9,043 nucleotides of DNA, taken from NCBI GenBank assembly GCA_003520025.1, contig DOVP01000122.1:1-9043 (forward strand). The letters are read 5' to 3'. The first letter of the stretch is position 1, and every line of letters starts with the position of its first letter. Below are positions 1 through 8,295 of this stretch, piece after piece. Source of the DNA: Phycisphaerales bacterium. GTDB lineage: Bacteria > Planctomycetota > Phycisphaerae > Phycisphaerales > SM1A02. The position numbers and the translations under genes are program-made. The notes beneath the pieces are model-generated. The model made no database searches, was not told the DNA's origin, and saw nothing but the letters and a program-made list of their open reading frames with translations.

Positions 1-818
1 AGCACCACGTGGTGTCCGAGTTTGACTGAGCCGGCAACGCCAACGAGCGAGACCAGCAGGCAGTGGGAGCCCAGAGTGGTGCCGTGTCCGATCGAGATCA
101 GATCTGCAAATTTGGTTCCTGCCCCAATTCGAGTCTCGCCCATGGTGGCCCGCTCGATCGCGCAGTTGCCACCAATTTCGACATCGTCTTCCAGAACGAC
201 GATGCCATGTTGAGGGATTTTGTGATGCGCACCTTCGTGAGTGGCGTATCCAAAGCCATCATTGCCGATGACGGTGCCGGCATGCAGCGTGACACGATTG
301 CCGAGGGTGCACCGGTCATAGACCACGCTGTTCGGGAAGAGGATGCAGTCATCGCCCACGGAGGCGTCCGGGCCGATCCATACGCCGGGATACAGTTGGC
401 AGCCCTTGCCAACGCGTGCGCCAGCCTCCACTACAACGAAGGGGTGGACCATGGTTCCTTCGCCGATGGAAGCATCGGCGTGCACCATGGCCCTTTGGCT
501 GATGCCCTGCTCGCCGGCATCCATGGGCTCGGGATGCTCTCTCGTGCCCTGAAGGGCGATGACGGCGTTCCGGAAGGCAAAGTATGGCTCGCCGCATACC
601 AACTGGTGCAGGCCGTCGGGGCACTGCACATCCGGGGTGGTCAGAACCGCAGTGGCCCGCGTTGTCTCCAAATGTCCGCGGTAGCGGATATTGGCGAGGA
701 AGGACAGTTCGCCCGGTTCCGCCAACTCCAGCCCCGCGCAGCGATCGACCACAACATCACCGTCGCCGCGGAGTTCGGCGCCGAGGTGTTCGGCAAGTGC
801 TGCCAAGGTCATACTCAT
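1..818 (-). CDS. lpxD: LpxD paralogue 1 (UDP-3-O-(3-hydroxyacyl)glucosamine N-acyltransferase), 3' end cut by window edge
   Basis: LpxD transfers a 3-hydroxyacyl chain from ACP to the amine of UDP-3-O-acylglucosamine, the third step of lipid A synthesis, in the cytoplasm. The 272 codons visible here read like LpxD from its first residues. There is an N-terminal uridine-binding domain (about 1-100) with the pocket pattern F40..N43..Y46. A left-handed beta-helix of hexapeptide repeats follows (about 108 to the edge), including IGNDGFGY near 184-191. The candidate catalytic His is H245 in SIGHGTTLG, at the place of E. coli His239. The reading frame stays open to base 1. Family members are about 340 residues, so roughly 70 C-terminal residues lie outside. 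The start at 818 is supported by AAGGAG about 9 nt upstream; an in-frame ATG at 812 is less well spaced. The surroundings of H245 are diverged: IERA replaces the usual (V/I)DRG, and FADL replaces IDNL. It is divergent from bamA. The family call is firm; the exact substrate is not. Confidence 0.9.
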   Translation of the reverse strand, partial: MSMTLAALAEHLGAELRGDGDVVVDRCAGLELAEPGELSFLANIRYRGHLETTRATAVLTTPDVQCPDGLHQLVCGEPYFAFRNAVIALQGTREHPEPMDAGEQGISQRAMVHADASIGEGTMVHPFVVVEAGARVGKGCQLYPGVWIGPDASVGDDCILFPNSVVYDRCTLGNRVTLHAGTVIGNDGFGYATHEGAHHKIPQHGIVVLEDDVEIGGNCAIERATMGETRIGAGTKFADLISIGHGTTLGSHCLLVSLVGVAGSVKLGHHVV

Positions 819-929
819 CTGATCTTGCTCCTTGGGGGCCCTTAACTGCGAAGGGTAGCGTTCGGGGCGGCACCACCGCAGAAATCGACAGGGCAGCGAT
901 TCCCGCCGGTGGGTATCCTCACCCACCCA
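819..929. promoter_or_regulatory. Divergent intergenic region between lpxD paralogue 1 and bamA
   Basis: About 110 bases separate two genes read in opposite directions, so promoters for both the minus-strand lpxD and the plus-strand bamA operon are expected here. The only clear signal is the AAGGAG ribosome binding site of the minus-strand gene (about 828-833). A short inverted repeat, CCCTT-7 nt-AAGGG, lies near 839-855. I could not pick out convincing -35/-10 boxes, so the regulatory role is inferred from layout. Confidence 0.35.
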
Positions 930-3302
930 ATGGGTCGACTTTTTCCCATTCTGGTTGGTCTGCTGACGCTTGCGTCGGCATCGATTGTTGCGGCGAGCAG
1001 TGTGCCCGACGCCGATTCGCTGCTCGATCGACCGATCAGTGCCATTCACACCAAAGGTCTTGGGCGGGTCTCCGAGCAGAAGGTGCTCAACAACATCAGG
1101 TCACGGGTTGGCCAGCCCTATGATCCGGACACCGCCAAGGGGGATATTTCCAGACTCACCCGCCTCGGGGACTTCTCAAGCATTGATATCGTGGCCGAAC
1201 TGCGGAAGGACGGCACGGTCGATCTGACATACAAGTTCAAGGAAGAGCGGTTGCTCGCCGCTGTGTCGGTAGTAGGGAATCGCGTGCTCAGCGATACGGC
1301 CTTGCTCGGCCCGACGGGGCTGCACCGCGGATCCGCCCGTGATGACTTTCTCATCGAGCGGGGGGTGCGTGAGATGAGCGAGTTGTATCGCAGCAAGGGC
1401 TACTACCTCGCCGAAGTCAAGATCGACGCGGCCCAACTCAACGACAACGACATCCTGATCTTCGAGGTCATCGAGGGGCCAAGGGTTCGCATCCGCATCA
1501 TCGAGTTCGCCGGGGCGACCCAATTCACCGCGAAGAAACTCTCCTCCGAAATCGAGACGACAACCTGGTTTCCCTTCTTTCGACGCGGAGAAGTAGATCA
1601 GGACCAACTTGCCGGGGATATCGCCTCTCTTCACAAGTTCTATTACGACCGCGGGTATATCGACATCCGCGTCGACAAGCAGATCGAGGTCAGCCCCAGC
1701 CAGCGGGAAGCCAAGGTCATCTTTCTGATCGAAGAAGGTCAGCGGTACACGGTCGAAGAACTCACTGCCGCTGGGCCGGGAGGCGTTCCATTGGGGGTGT
1801 TCTCCACCGAGCAGTTGGCTGCCATCATGAATATCAAGGTTGGCGATGTGTTTCAACAGGATCTGCTCGATCGCTCCCGTACTTCCATCCAGGATGCTTA
1901 CGGTGTCATGGGTTATCTCGATACTAACGTGGCGATCGTGCCGATTCGCCGCGGATCAACAACGGAGTTGTCGCTGGTTGTCGAAGTTGCCGAGGGCGCG
2001 GTGGCCGATGTGGGACTGGTTGAGATCACAGGCAATTCGCTGACCAAGGACAAGATCATTCGTACGGAAGTGGGCTTTCGACCAGGTCGCCGATTCGACG
2101 CCCGGGAGATTGAAGCGACGAAGGAGCGGATCATGGGGACGGGCCTCTTCGGCGATGCATTGGTAACGGTGCAGCAGCCGGACGAGGACGATCCGTCGAT
2201 CCGGGATGTGCTGGTGGAGATCAAAGAGAAAAACACCGGGTCGATCAACTTCGGTGTGGGTATTGGATCAGATGCGGGTGTGTTGGGAAACATCTCGCTC
2301 ACACAGAACAACTTCGATCTCTTCGACGTGCCCGAGACGTTTGCCGAGTTCTATCGCGGTCGTTCATTCCGGGGTGCCGGTCAGAGGTTCGCCATAAACT
2401 TCCAGCCCGGAACTGAGATCTTCGCCTATGACATCAGCCTGACCGAGCCGCGGTTTTTGGGGACACCCTATGCGCTTGGCGGATCTGCGGGCTACTACAG
2501 TCGGGTCTATACCGGTACGGCAGGTGGATACACCGAAGAGCGAGCTTCGGCCGGTGCTGTGCTGAGCAGACGCCTTGGCGATGTCTGGTACGGGTCACTT
2601 CGCGTCGATGCTTCGCATGTGGAGTTGACGGATCTTGATCCCAATGAGCCGCTGGATATTCAGAACGACGCTGGGCCTGAAACATTGTTGAGTACCGGAC
2701 TCACGTTGACCCGAACTACCATTGACCGCATGGCCCGTCCGACCAAGGGCAGTCGAACTCAGCTCAACATCGCCAATTGGGGCCTGCTCGGCGGTGATCG
2801 CAACTTCGACCGGATATCTGTGGACTACACCACCTATCTGGCGCTCGATCGTGACTTTCTCGGTCGAGTATCAACCCTCCGGCTCGACGGGCAAGTCGGC
2901 AATATATTCGGCGGCTCAGCCCCGACCTACGAGCGGTTCTACCTCGGCGGTCGAACACTTCGCGGCTTCCAGTTCCGATCGGTCTCGCCCAAAGGCGTGA
3001 ATCCGACTACGGGCCAGATGACCGATGTTCCGATCGGCGGGACGTTCATGGCCTTTCTCGGCGCCCAGTACCAGCAACCGCTCATCGGCGAGTTGCTTGA
3101 TGGTGTCTTATTCGTCGATTCGGGTACTGTGAACGACGATCCTGGATTCGACCAGTACCGAATGTCCTTCGGGGTCGGCATTCGAGTGTATATTCCCCAA
3201 CTTGGCCAGACGCCGTTGGCGTTTGACCTCGCGTTCCCCATGATCAAACAGGAGGGGGACGCGACTCAGATGTTCAGTTTCTCCGCGGACTTGCCGTTCT
3301 GA
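930..3302 (+). CDS. bamA: BamA, outer-membrane beta-barrel assembly protein
   Basis: BamA is the core of the machine that folds and inserts beta-barrel proteins into the outer membrane. The 790-residue product (E. coli 810) begins with a signal peptide (hydrophobic stretch about 4-22, probable cleavage near AAS-S). Five POTRA domains follow, at about 34-106, 107-184, 185-270, 271-357 and 358-437. The last one starts with the typical VEITGNSLTKDKII pattern. The C-terminal Omp85 barrel (about 438-790) carries the loop-6 motif as LRGF (677-680) in GGRTLRGF, and the protein ends in Phe (SADLPF), as expected of a beta-signal. A GTG at 909 would add seven residues; the ATG at 930 was chosen because it gives a compact signal peptide, but neither start has a good ribosome binding site. 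It is the first gene of the outer-membrane operon, directly followed by skp-like genes as in many Gram-negatives. TamA and other Omp85 proteins are less likely, given five POTRAs and this context. Confidence 0.95.
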   Translation: MGRLFPILVGLLTLASASIVAASSVPDADSLLDRPISAIHTKGLGRVSEQKVLNNIRSRVGQPYDPDTAKGDISRLTRLGDFSSIDIVAELRKDGTVDLTYKFKEERLLAAVSVVGNRVLSDTALLGPTGLHRGSARDDFLIERGVREMSELYRSKGYYLAEVKIDAAQLNDNDILIFEVIEGPRVRIRIIEFAGATQFTAKKLSSEIETTTWFPFFRRGEVDQDQLAGDIASLHKFYYDRGYIDIRVDKQIEVSPSQREAKVIFLIEEGQRYTVEELTAAGPGGVPLGVFSTEQLAAIMNIKVGDVFQQDLLDRSRTSIQDAYGVMGYLDTNVAIVPIRRGSTTELSLVVEVAEGAVADVGLVEITGNSLTKDKIIRTEVGFRPGRRFDAREIEATKERIMGTGLFGDALVTVQQPDEDDPSIRDVLVEIKEKNTGSINFGVGIGSDAGVLGNISLTQNNFDLFDVPETFAEFYRGRSFRGAGQRFAINFQPGTEIFAYDISLTEPRFLGTPYALGGSAGYYSRVYTGTAGGYTEERASAGAVLSRRLGDVWYGSLRVDASHVELTDLDPNEPLDIQNDAGPETLLSTGLTLTRTTIDRMARPTKGSRTQLNIANWGLLGGDRNFDRISVDYTTYLALDRDFLGRVSTLRLDGQVGNIFGGSAPTYERFYLGGRTLRGFQFRSVSPKGVNPTTGQMTDVPIGGTFMAFLGAQYQQPLIGELLDGVLFVDSGTVNDDPGFDQYRMSFGVGIRVYIPQLGQTPLAFDLAFPMIKQEGDATQMFSFSADLPF

Positions 3303-3339
3303 CATGGAAGTGCGATTCGCGGAATGCGGAGGCCCCCAG

Positions 3340-3969
3340 ATGCATCGTTGCTCACGACTATCGTTTTCATCACTCGTGCTTGTGATCATCGGGCTGCTTA
3401 CGGTTGGCATGCTCCCGGGTGCCGCGGCGCAGCGGTCCAGCAGTGGACCGGTGGCAGTAGTGAACCTCAATGGCGTGATGGTCGGATTGAATGAGCGGGC
3501 CGATGCCGAGGCCCGGCTGCGTGCCAAAGGTGAGGCGATCAGAGCGGAGGTGGAAATCAGACAGACCAGCCTCCGCGCGATGGAAGAGAAGTTTCGTGCC
3601 TTGACCGATCAGGTTGCCAAACTGACCGCCGAGGAGCAACTCGACAGCGAACTCATCCAGTTCATGGCGTGGGACGAACTTATGAAACAGGAACTCGATG
3701 GAGAGCGGGCGTGGATGCTCGAGAAGCTCTACATCGATATCATGACGGCGGTCAAAAGCATGGCCGACGCCGAGGGCATCGACCTGGTGCTGGTGCATGA
3801 TGGCGTCCGTGAGATTCAGACGAACATGGATCCCGAATCGCCCCCGCTTGAGTATCAGGTCAGGCAGCAGATCGCGATGCGTCGCATCGCATTCGCCGCC
3901 CCGCGGATTGATCGGACACAGGATGTCATCATCCGCATGAACAACGCCTACAGCCCGGGGTCTCCGTGA
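3340..3969 (+). CDS. OmpH/Skp-like periplasmic chaperone 1
   Basis: Skp/OmpH proteins hold unfolded outer-membrane proteins in the periplasm on their way to BamA. The 209-residue product has a signal peptide (hydrophobic about 10-26, cleavage probably after GAAA at 30). A beta-strand PVAVVNLNGVM (37-47) follows, typical of the family start. Next comes a long charged helical stretch (about 50-145) that should form the coiled-coil tentacle, then a return strand, GIDLVLVHDGV (146-156). The tail contains a RRIAFA...DRTQ...MN pattern (181-202) that recurs in the next gene. The start at 3340 was chosen because GGAGG lies 7 nt upstream and it begins directly with a signal peptide; the ATG at 3304 has no ribosome binding site and would add an odd hydrophilic leader. 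It lies 37 nt after bamA. It is longer than E. coli Skp (161), mostly through the tail. The family call rests on architecture and position, as Skp sequences diverge strongly. Confidence 0.82.
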   Translation: MHRCSRLSFSSLVLVIIGLLTVGMLPGAAAQRSSSGPVAVVNLNGVMVGLNERADAEARLRAKGEAIRAEVEIRQTSLRAMEEKFRALTDQVAKLTAEEQLDSELIQFMAWDELMKQELDGERAWMLEKLYIDIMTAVKSMADAEGIDLVLVHDGVREIQTNMDPESPPLEYQVRQQIAMRRIAFAAPRIDRTQDVIIRMNNAYSPGSP

Positions 3970-3988
3970 ACCTGAGAGGATCGACATT

Positions 3989-4594
3989 ATGAAACGGCAC
4001 ATATTTGGCATAGGTGGGATGATCGCGATCGTGGCGGCGAGCCTCGTCGGTTGGGAGGCACTGGCCGGACGGCTCGCTCCGAGCCCCACAGTTGTCGGGA
4101 CTGTGGATCTTCCGCAGGTACTCGACGCGCTTGCCGAGTGGCAGGCGGAGGTTGATCGCTCGCAGGCCGCCGCCGAGAAGTTCCAACAGGGTCTGCGCCA
4201 GCAGTCTGAGAATCTTGAGGCACTGAATGCAGATCTCGAAGACTACGTGGTCGGAACACCCAAGCACACCGAGGCTCAGCGGCTGGTGAAGAAGGCCTCC
4301 ATTGATCTGCGGGCTTTCATGGGTCTGGCAGACATGCAGGAGTCCCGCACGAAGCAACGGGCGATGCTTCGCATCTACAACCATGTTCGCGATGCAAGCG
4401 CCAAACTGGCTGAGCGAGATGGCTATGGGCTGGTCATCATGGATGACTCGGCGATTCCGATTCCAGAGAACAGCCGGGACGTGCTGGGAGACATCTCCGC
4501 CCGCCGCGTCCTGTTTGCGAGCACCACACTGGATGTCACACAGTTGCTCATTGACTACATGAATGCGCAGTGGCGTGCGGCCCACGGGAACTGA
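3989..4594 (+). CDS. OmpH/Skp-like periplasmic chaperone 2
   Basis: This is a second predicted periplasmic chaperone for outer-membrane proteins, 201 residues long. Its N-terminus is MKRHIFGIGG followed by a hydrophobic segment (about 7-20), which fits a signal peptide or an N-terminal anchor; no classical cleavage box is obvious before ALAG (24-27). The body follows the family plan: strand TVVGTVDLPQVLDAL (34-48), a charged helical region (about 49-143), and a return strand YGLVIMDDSAI (146-156). The tail has RRVLFA...DVTQ...MN (172-192), matching the preceding gene at identical spacing; I count 11 identities over 27 residues. AGAGGA sits about 8 nt before the start at 3989, and the gap to the previous gene is 19 nt. 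The two genes look like an old tandem duplication. The specific client proteins are unknown. Confidence 0.78.
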   Translation: MKRHIFGIGGMIAIVAASLVGWEALAGRLAPSPTVVGTVDLPQVLDALAEWQAEVDRSQAAAEKFQQGLRQQSENLEALNADLEDYVVGTPKHTEAQRLVKKASIDLRAFMGLADMQESRTKQRAMLRIYNHVRDASAKLAERDGYGLVIMDDSAIPIPENSRDVLGDISARRVLFASTTLDVTQLLIDYMNAQWRAAHGN

Positions 4595-4595
4595 T

Positions 4596-5639
4596 ATGGA
4601 TGCCATTGCAGGCATGCTGACCGCTGCCGGGATCGCCCAGCGGCTGGGCGGCGAGTTGCGAGGCCACGGCGATCACGCCATCGGCGGTTTTGCTGGACTG
4701 GACGAAGCCGGCCCCGGCGACCTCGTGTTTATTGCCAGCAGCAAGTGGGCGAGTCGGTGGGTGGACTGCAAGGCTGTTGTCGCGCTGGTCACCCGTGGTG
4801 TCGATGTCCCCGGACATGACCCGAAGACCCGGTCTTTGATCGTCGTCGATGATGCGGAGATCGGCATGATGATGTTGCTGGAGGCGGTGGCCGCTGAGTT
4901 GAGACCCTTGCCTCCGCCTGGAGTAAGTGGTGATGCTCGAGTACACCCGGATGCGATGATTGGTGAAGGTGTGTACATCGGCGCGGCCGCCGTGGTCGAA
5001 GAAGGTGCCGAGGTTGGCGGGGGAGCCGTGCTACATGCGGGCGCCGTCGTAGAGCGGGGCGCCAAGGTCGGCGAGAACGCCGTGGTCGGTGCCAACGCCG
5101 TTCTCGCAGCCGGATGCGAATTGGGAGATCGTTCGATTCTGCAGCAGGGCGTGATCGTCGGTTCTGATGGTTTCGGCTTCCGACCGGATCCACAGACAGG
5201 CCAGCCGCGGCGGATTCCCCATCTGGGTACCGTTGAAATTGGGTGCGATGTTGAAATCGGAGCGTGCTCGTGTGTCGATCGTGGCAAATTCGGCCCAACC
5301 CGCATTGGCGACGGCACCAAGATCGACAATCTGGTGCAGGTGGCCCACAACGTCCAGATCGGCAGAGGCGTGATCATCGCCGCTTTGACCGGGATGGCTG
5401 GATCGTGCCGAATCGAAGATGGGGTTGTTCTTGGTGCTCAGGTGGGTATTGCTGAGCACGTGCGAATTGGAGAAGGGGCGAGAATCGCGGCTACGAGCGG
5501 TGTGATGCGGGATGTGCCCCCTGGAGAGGACTATGCGGGTACGCCAGCTCGCCCAGCGAGGCAGACTTTGCGGGAGGTTGCAGCCCTTCGTAAACTGCCC
5601 GATCTGGTGGCCTCCATGCCGCGTCGGGAATCGTCCTGA
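4596..5639 (+). CDS. lpxD: LpxD paralogue 2 (UDP-3-O-(3-hydroxyacyl)glucosamine N-acyltransferase)
   Basis: This complete 347-residue LpxD (E. coli 341) N-acylates UDP-3-O-acylglucosamine in lipid A synthesis. The N-terminal domain (about 1-105) has PGDLVF..S, where paralogue 1 has PGELSF..N. The left-handed beta-helix spans about 112-310 with many hexapeptide turns (IGEGV, VGGGA, VGENA, LGDRS), and IVGSDGFGF lies at 187-195. The candidate catalytic His is H251 in QVAHNVQIG, and VDRG...IDNLVQ matches the family core closely. A C-terminal alpha-helical tail (about 325-347) follows GTPARP. The start at 4596 lies 1 nt after the stop of the upstream gene, which suggests translational coupling. 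ATGs at 4563 (overlapping the previous gene) and 4614 are in frame; the one at 4614 would also preserve the domain. This copy occupies the standard lpxD slot between skp and fabZ, so it is probably the housekeeping enzyme, although its uridine-pocket Asn position holds Ser (S48). Confidence 0.93.
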   Translation: MDAIAGMLTAAGIAQRLGGELRGHGDHAIGGFAGLDEAGPGDLVFIASSKWASRWVDCKAVVALVTRGVDVPGHDPKTRSLIVVDDAEIGMMMLLEAVAAELRPLPPPGVSGDARVHPDAMIGEGVYIGAAAVVEEGAEVGGGAVLHAGAVVERGAKVGENAVVGANAVLAAGCELGDRSILQQGVIVGSDGFGFRPDPQTGQPRRIPHLGTVEIGCDVEIGACSCVDRGKFGPTRIGDGTKIDNLVQVAHNVQIGRGVIIAALTGMAGSCRIEDGVVLGAQVGIAEHVRIGEGARIAATSGVMRDVPPGEDYAGTPARPARQTLREVAALRKLPDLVASMPRRESS

Positions 5640-5715
5640 CGTGTCGGCAGGCCAATGAGCCTTTGTGAGCGTCATGAACGATCAGCTTGAGAACCCGCCC
5701 GCCACCGAAGGCATC

Positions 5716-7035
<1,320 letters not shown>

Positions 7036-7065
7036 GGAGCGCGGCCAAGAGGACGCAGACAGCAT

Positions 7066-7929
7066 ATGTCTAGAGTTCACCCAACAGCAATCGTCGATCC
7101 AAGCGCGGAACTCGCCGATGATGTACAGATCGGCGCCTACAGCGTGGTCGGCCCACACGTGAGTATCGGTAATGGCACGGTGCTGATGAATCATGTGACC
7201 GTCTCGCAGCGAACCCGAATCGGAGAACGGAATCGACTGCATACCGGCTGCGTGGTCGGCGGCGATCCGCAGGATCGCAAGTACGAGGGCGAACCCACGG
7301 CGTGCCGCATCGGTGACGACAACGAGATTCGTGAGCACACCACGATCCACAGGGGCACCGGCAATGGCGTCGGCGAGACGATCATCGGATCAGGCAACCT
7401 GCTCATGGTCGGGTCACACGTGGCCCACGATTGCCATATCGGCGATCGAACCGTGATTGCCAATCAGGTCATGCTTGCCGGGCATGTCGCGGTAGAGGAC
7501 GGCGCTTCCATCGGTGGTGGTGTGGGTATTCATCACTTTGCGACGATTGGGAGGTTCTCCTTTGTCGGAGGACTCGCTCGGATCTCGCGTGATGTTCCGC
7601 CGTTCATGATCGTCGAAGGGCATCCGGCTGAGGTACGAGCGGTCAACGTAATCGGAATGCTTCGAAACGGCTTCGAGCAGGCCGATGTGGACGCGATGAA
7701 GGAAGTGCATCGCTGCCTGTTCCGGCATGGCGGTGCTGCTGCGGCGGAATTGCCGATGCTTCGCGATCGATTTGCCTCGCTTGACGCCGTTCAACATTTG
7801 TGCGCCGCAGTTGAGGCATCCGCTGCTGGCATGCATGGTCGTGCACGCGAGGCGTCACGGTCCGACGACAAATGGGTTGCCAGCAGGAAGGGGTCAGGTA
7901 CTGACCCCGGCCCACACGCTTTGACGTGA
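7066..7929 (+). CDS. lpxA: LpxA, UDP-N-acetylglucosamine O-acyltransferase
   Basis: LpxA transfers a 3-hydroxyacyl chain from ACP to the 3-OH of UDP-GlcNAc, the first step of lipid A synthesis. The product is a beta-helix of hexapeptide repeats (about 4-180) starting VHPTAIVDPSAEL. Family landmarks are QDRKYEGEPT (69-78), REHTTIHRGT (89-98) and the catalytic H121 in SHVAHDC. Others are H140, H156, G169 in FVGGL (the position of E. coli Gly173) and N194 in AVNVIG, followed by a helical C-terminal domain. R200 matches E. coli Arg204, but the next residue is Asn (N201) instead of Arg. It is 287 residues against 262 in E. coli; the extra tail is of low complexity and is partly encoded by a REP-like palindrome. 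The start at 7066 leaves a 30 nt gap after lpxC-fabZ; AGAGGA lies about 12 nt upstream, slightly far. It is the last gene of the operon, facing convergent genes. No lpxB follows. Confidence 0.95.
   Translation: MSRVHPTAIVDPSAELADDVQIGAYSVVGPHVSIGNGTVLMNHVTVSQRTRIGERNRLHTGCVVGGDPQDRKYEGEPTACRIGDDNEIREHTTIHRGTGNGVGETIIGSGNLLMVGSHVAHDCHIGDRTVIANQVMLAGHVAVEDGASIGGGVGIHHFATIGRFSFVGGLARISRDVPPFMIVEGHPAEVRAVNVIGMLRNGFEQADVDAMKEVHRCLFRHGGAAAAELPMLRDRFASLDAVQHLCAAVEASAAGMHGRAREASRSDDKWVASRKGSGTDPGPHALT
7890..7908. repeat. REP-like palindrome inside the 3' end of lpxA
   Basis: GGGGTCAG and CTGACCCC form a perfect 8-bp inverted repeat around a 3-nt loop (GTA). It lies in the last codons of lpxA, about 20 nt before its stop. 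From memory, GGGGTCAG-type palindromes of this kind recur in many bacterial genomes next to REP-associated tyrosine transposases. Only one copy is present here, so its repeat nature is inferred. It has no T-tract on either side, so it is not a typical intrinsic terminator, although it could act as a weak transcript-end hairpin for lpxA. Confidence 0.5.
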
Positions 7930-7978
7930 TGTTGATCTTTGGTGACAAGGGCCAGGGTCGGCGCCAAGTCCATTGTTG

Positions 7979-8215
7979 CTACCCGAGGTCATCCTCGTCT
8001 TCGTTTGCGAGGTCTTGGTCGTCTTCGAGATAGTCGTCCACATCGTCTTTGTCATCATCATCGTCATCGCGATCGATGTACTCAGCGATGCCGTCGAAGT
8101 AGCCCTCGTTCTCTTCGTCGTCGATGGGTCTGAGGATGGCGAAAAACCGTGCGAGCAGATATTCGATCCAAGCCGTGTGATCGAACGCGGAACCAGGTGG
8201 GTGTGCTGTGGACAT
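7979..8215 (-). CDS. Small highly acidic hypothetical protein
   Basis: I do not recognise a family. The 78-residue product has an N-terminal part (1-31) with a short aromatic, hydrophobic helix-like stretch (WIEYLLARFFAILRP, 16-30). An acidic tail (32-78) follows, in which 27 of 47 residues are Asp or Glu, including six Asp in a row at 50-55. The tail ends DEDDLG. The start at 8215 was chosen because GAGG lies about 9 nt upstream; an ATG at 8230 would add five residues but has no ribosome binding site. It is the second of two minus-strand genes, about 80 nt downstream of the lipoprotein, and its stop faces the end of lpxA at 50 nt. The opposite strand is also open here (7973-8425) but reads as an implausible run of Val/Ile, the mirror of Asp codons. 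It has no signal peptide. It could be a cytoplasmic acidic adaptor or metal binder, but that is speculation, and it may not be a gene. Confidence 0.55.
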   Translation of the reverse strand: MSTAHPPGSAFDHTAWIEYLLARFFAILRPIDDEENEGYFDGIAEYIDRDDDDDDKDDVDDYLEDDQDLANEDEDDLG

Positions 8216-8295
8216 GGCCGGAGACCTCATTGCGGCGCCAAGGATGTGTCGGCGCGGATTCTACAAACGCAGCCGGACTTGTCCAGTGGAATTCT

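Noticed and set aside
63..845. A 260-codon open frame on the plus strand.
   Set aside because: It lies antisense to the LpxD paralogue at 1-818, whose protein matches its family throughout. The plus-strand translation shows no recognisable domain and no ribosome binding site.
1176..1856. A 226-codon open frame on the minus strand, rich in Asp and Leu.
   Set aside because: It is the mirror of bamA POTRA-coding sequence; high GC at third codon positions keeps antisense frames open.
3370..4615. Two long minus-strand frames (3370-4089 and 3929-4615).
   Set aside because: Both are antisense to the two OmpH-like genes, which have signal peptides, ribosome binding sites and a shared motif; the minus frames have no such support.
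7930..7978. Possible bidirectional terminator between lpxA and the acidic-protein gene.
   Set aside because: I find no convincing GC-rich stem followed by a T-tract on either strand; only a short GGCGCC palindrome is present.
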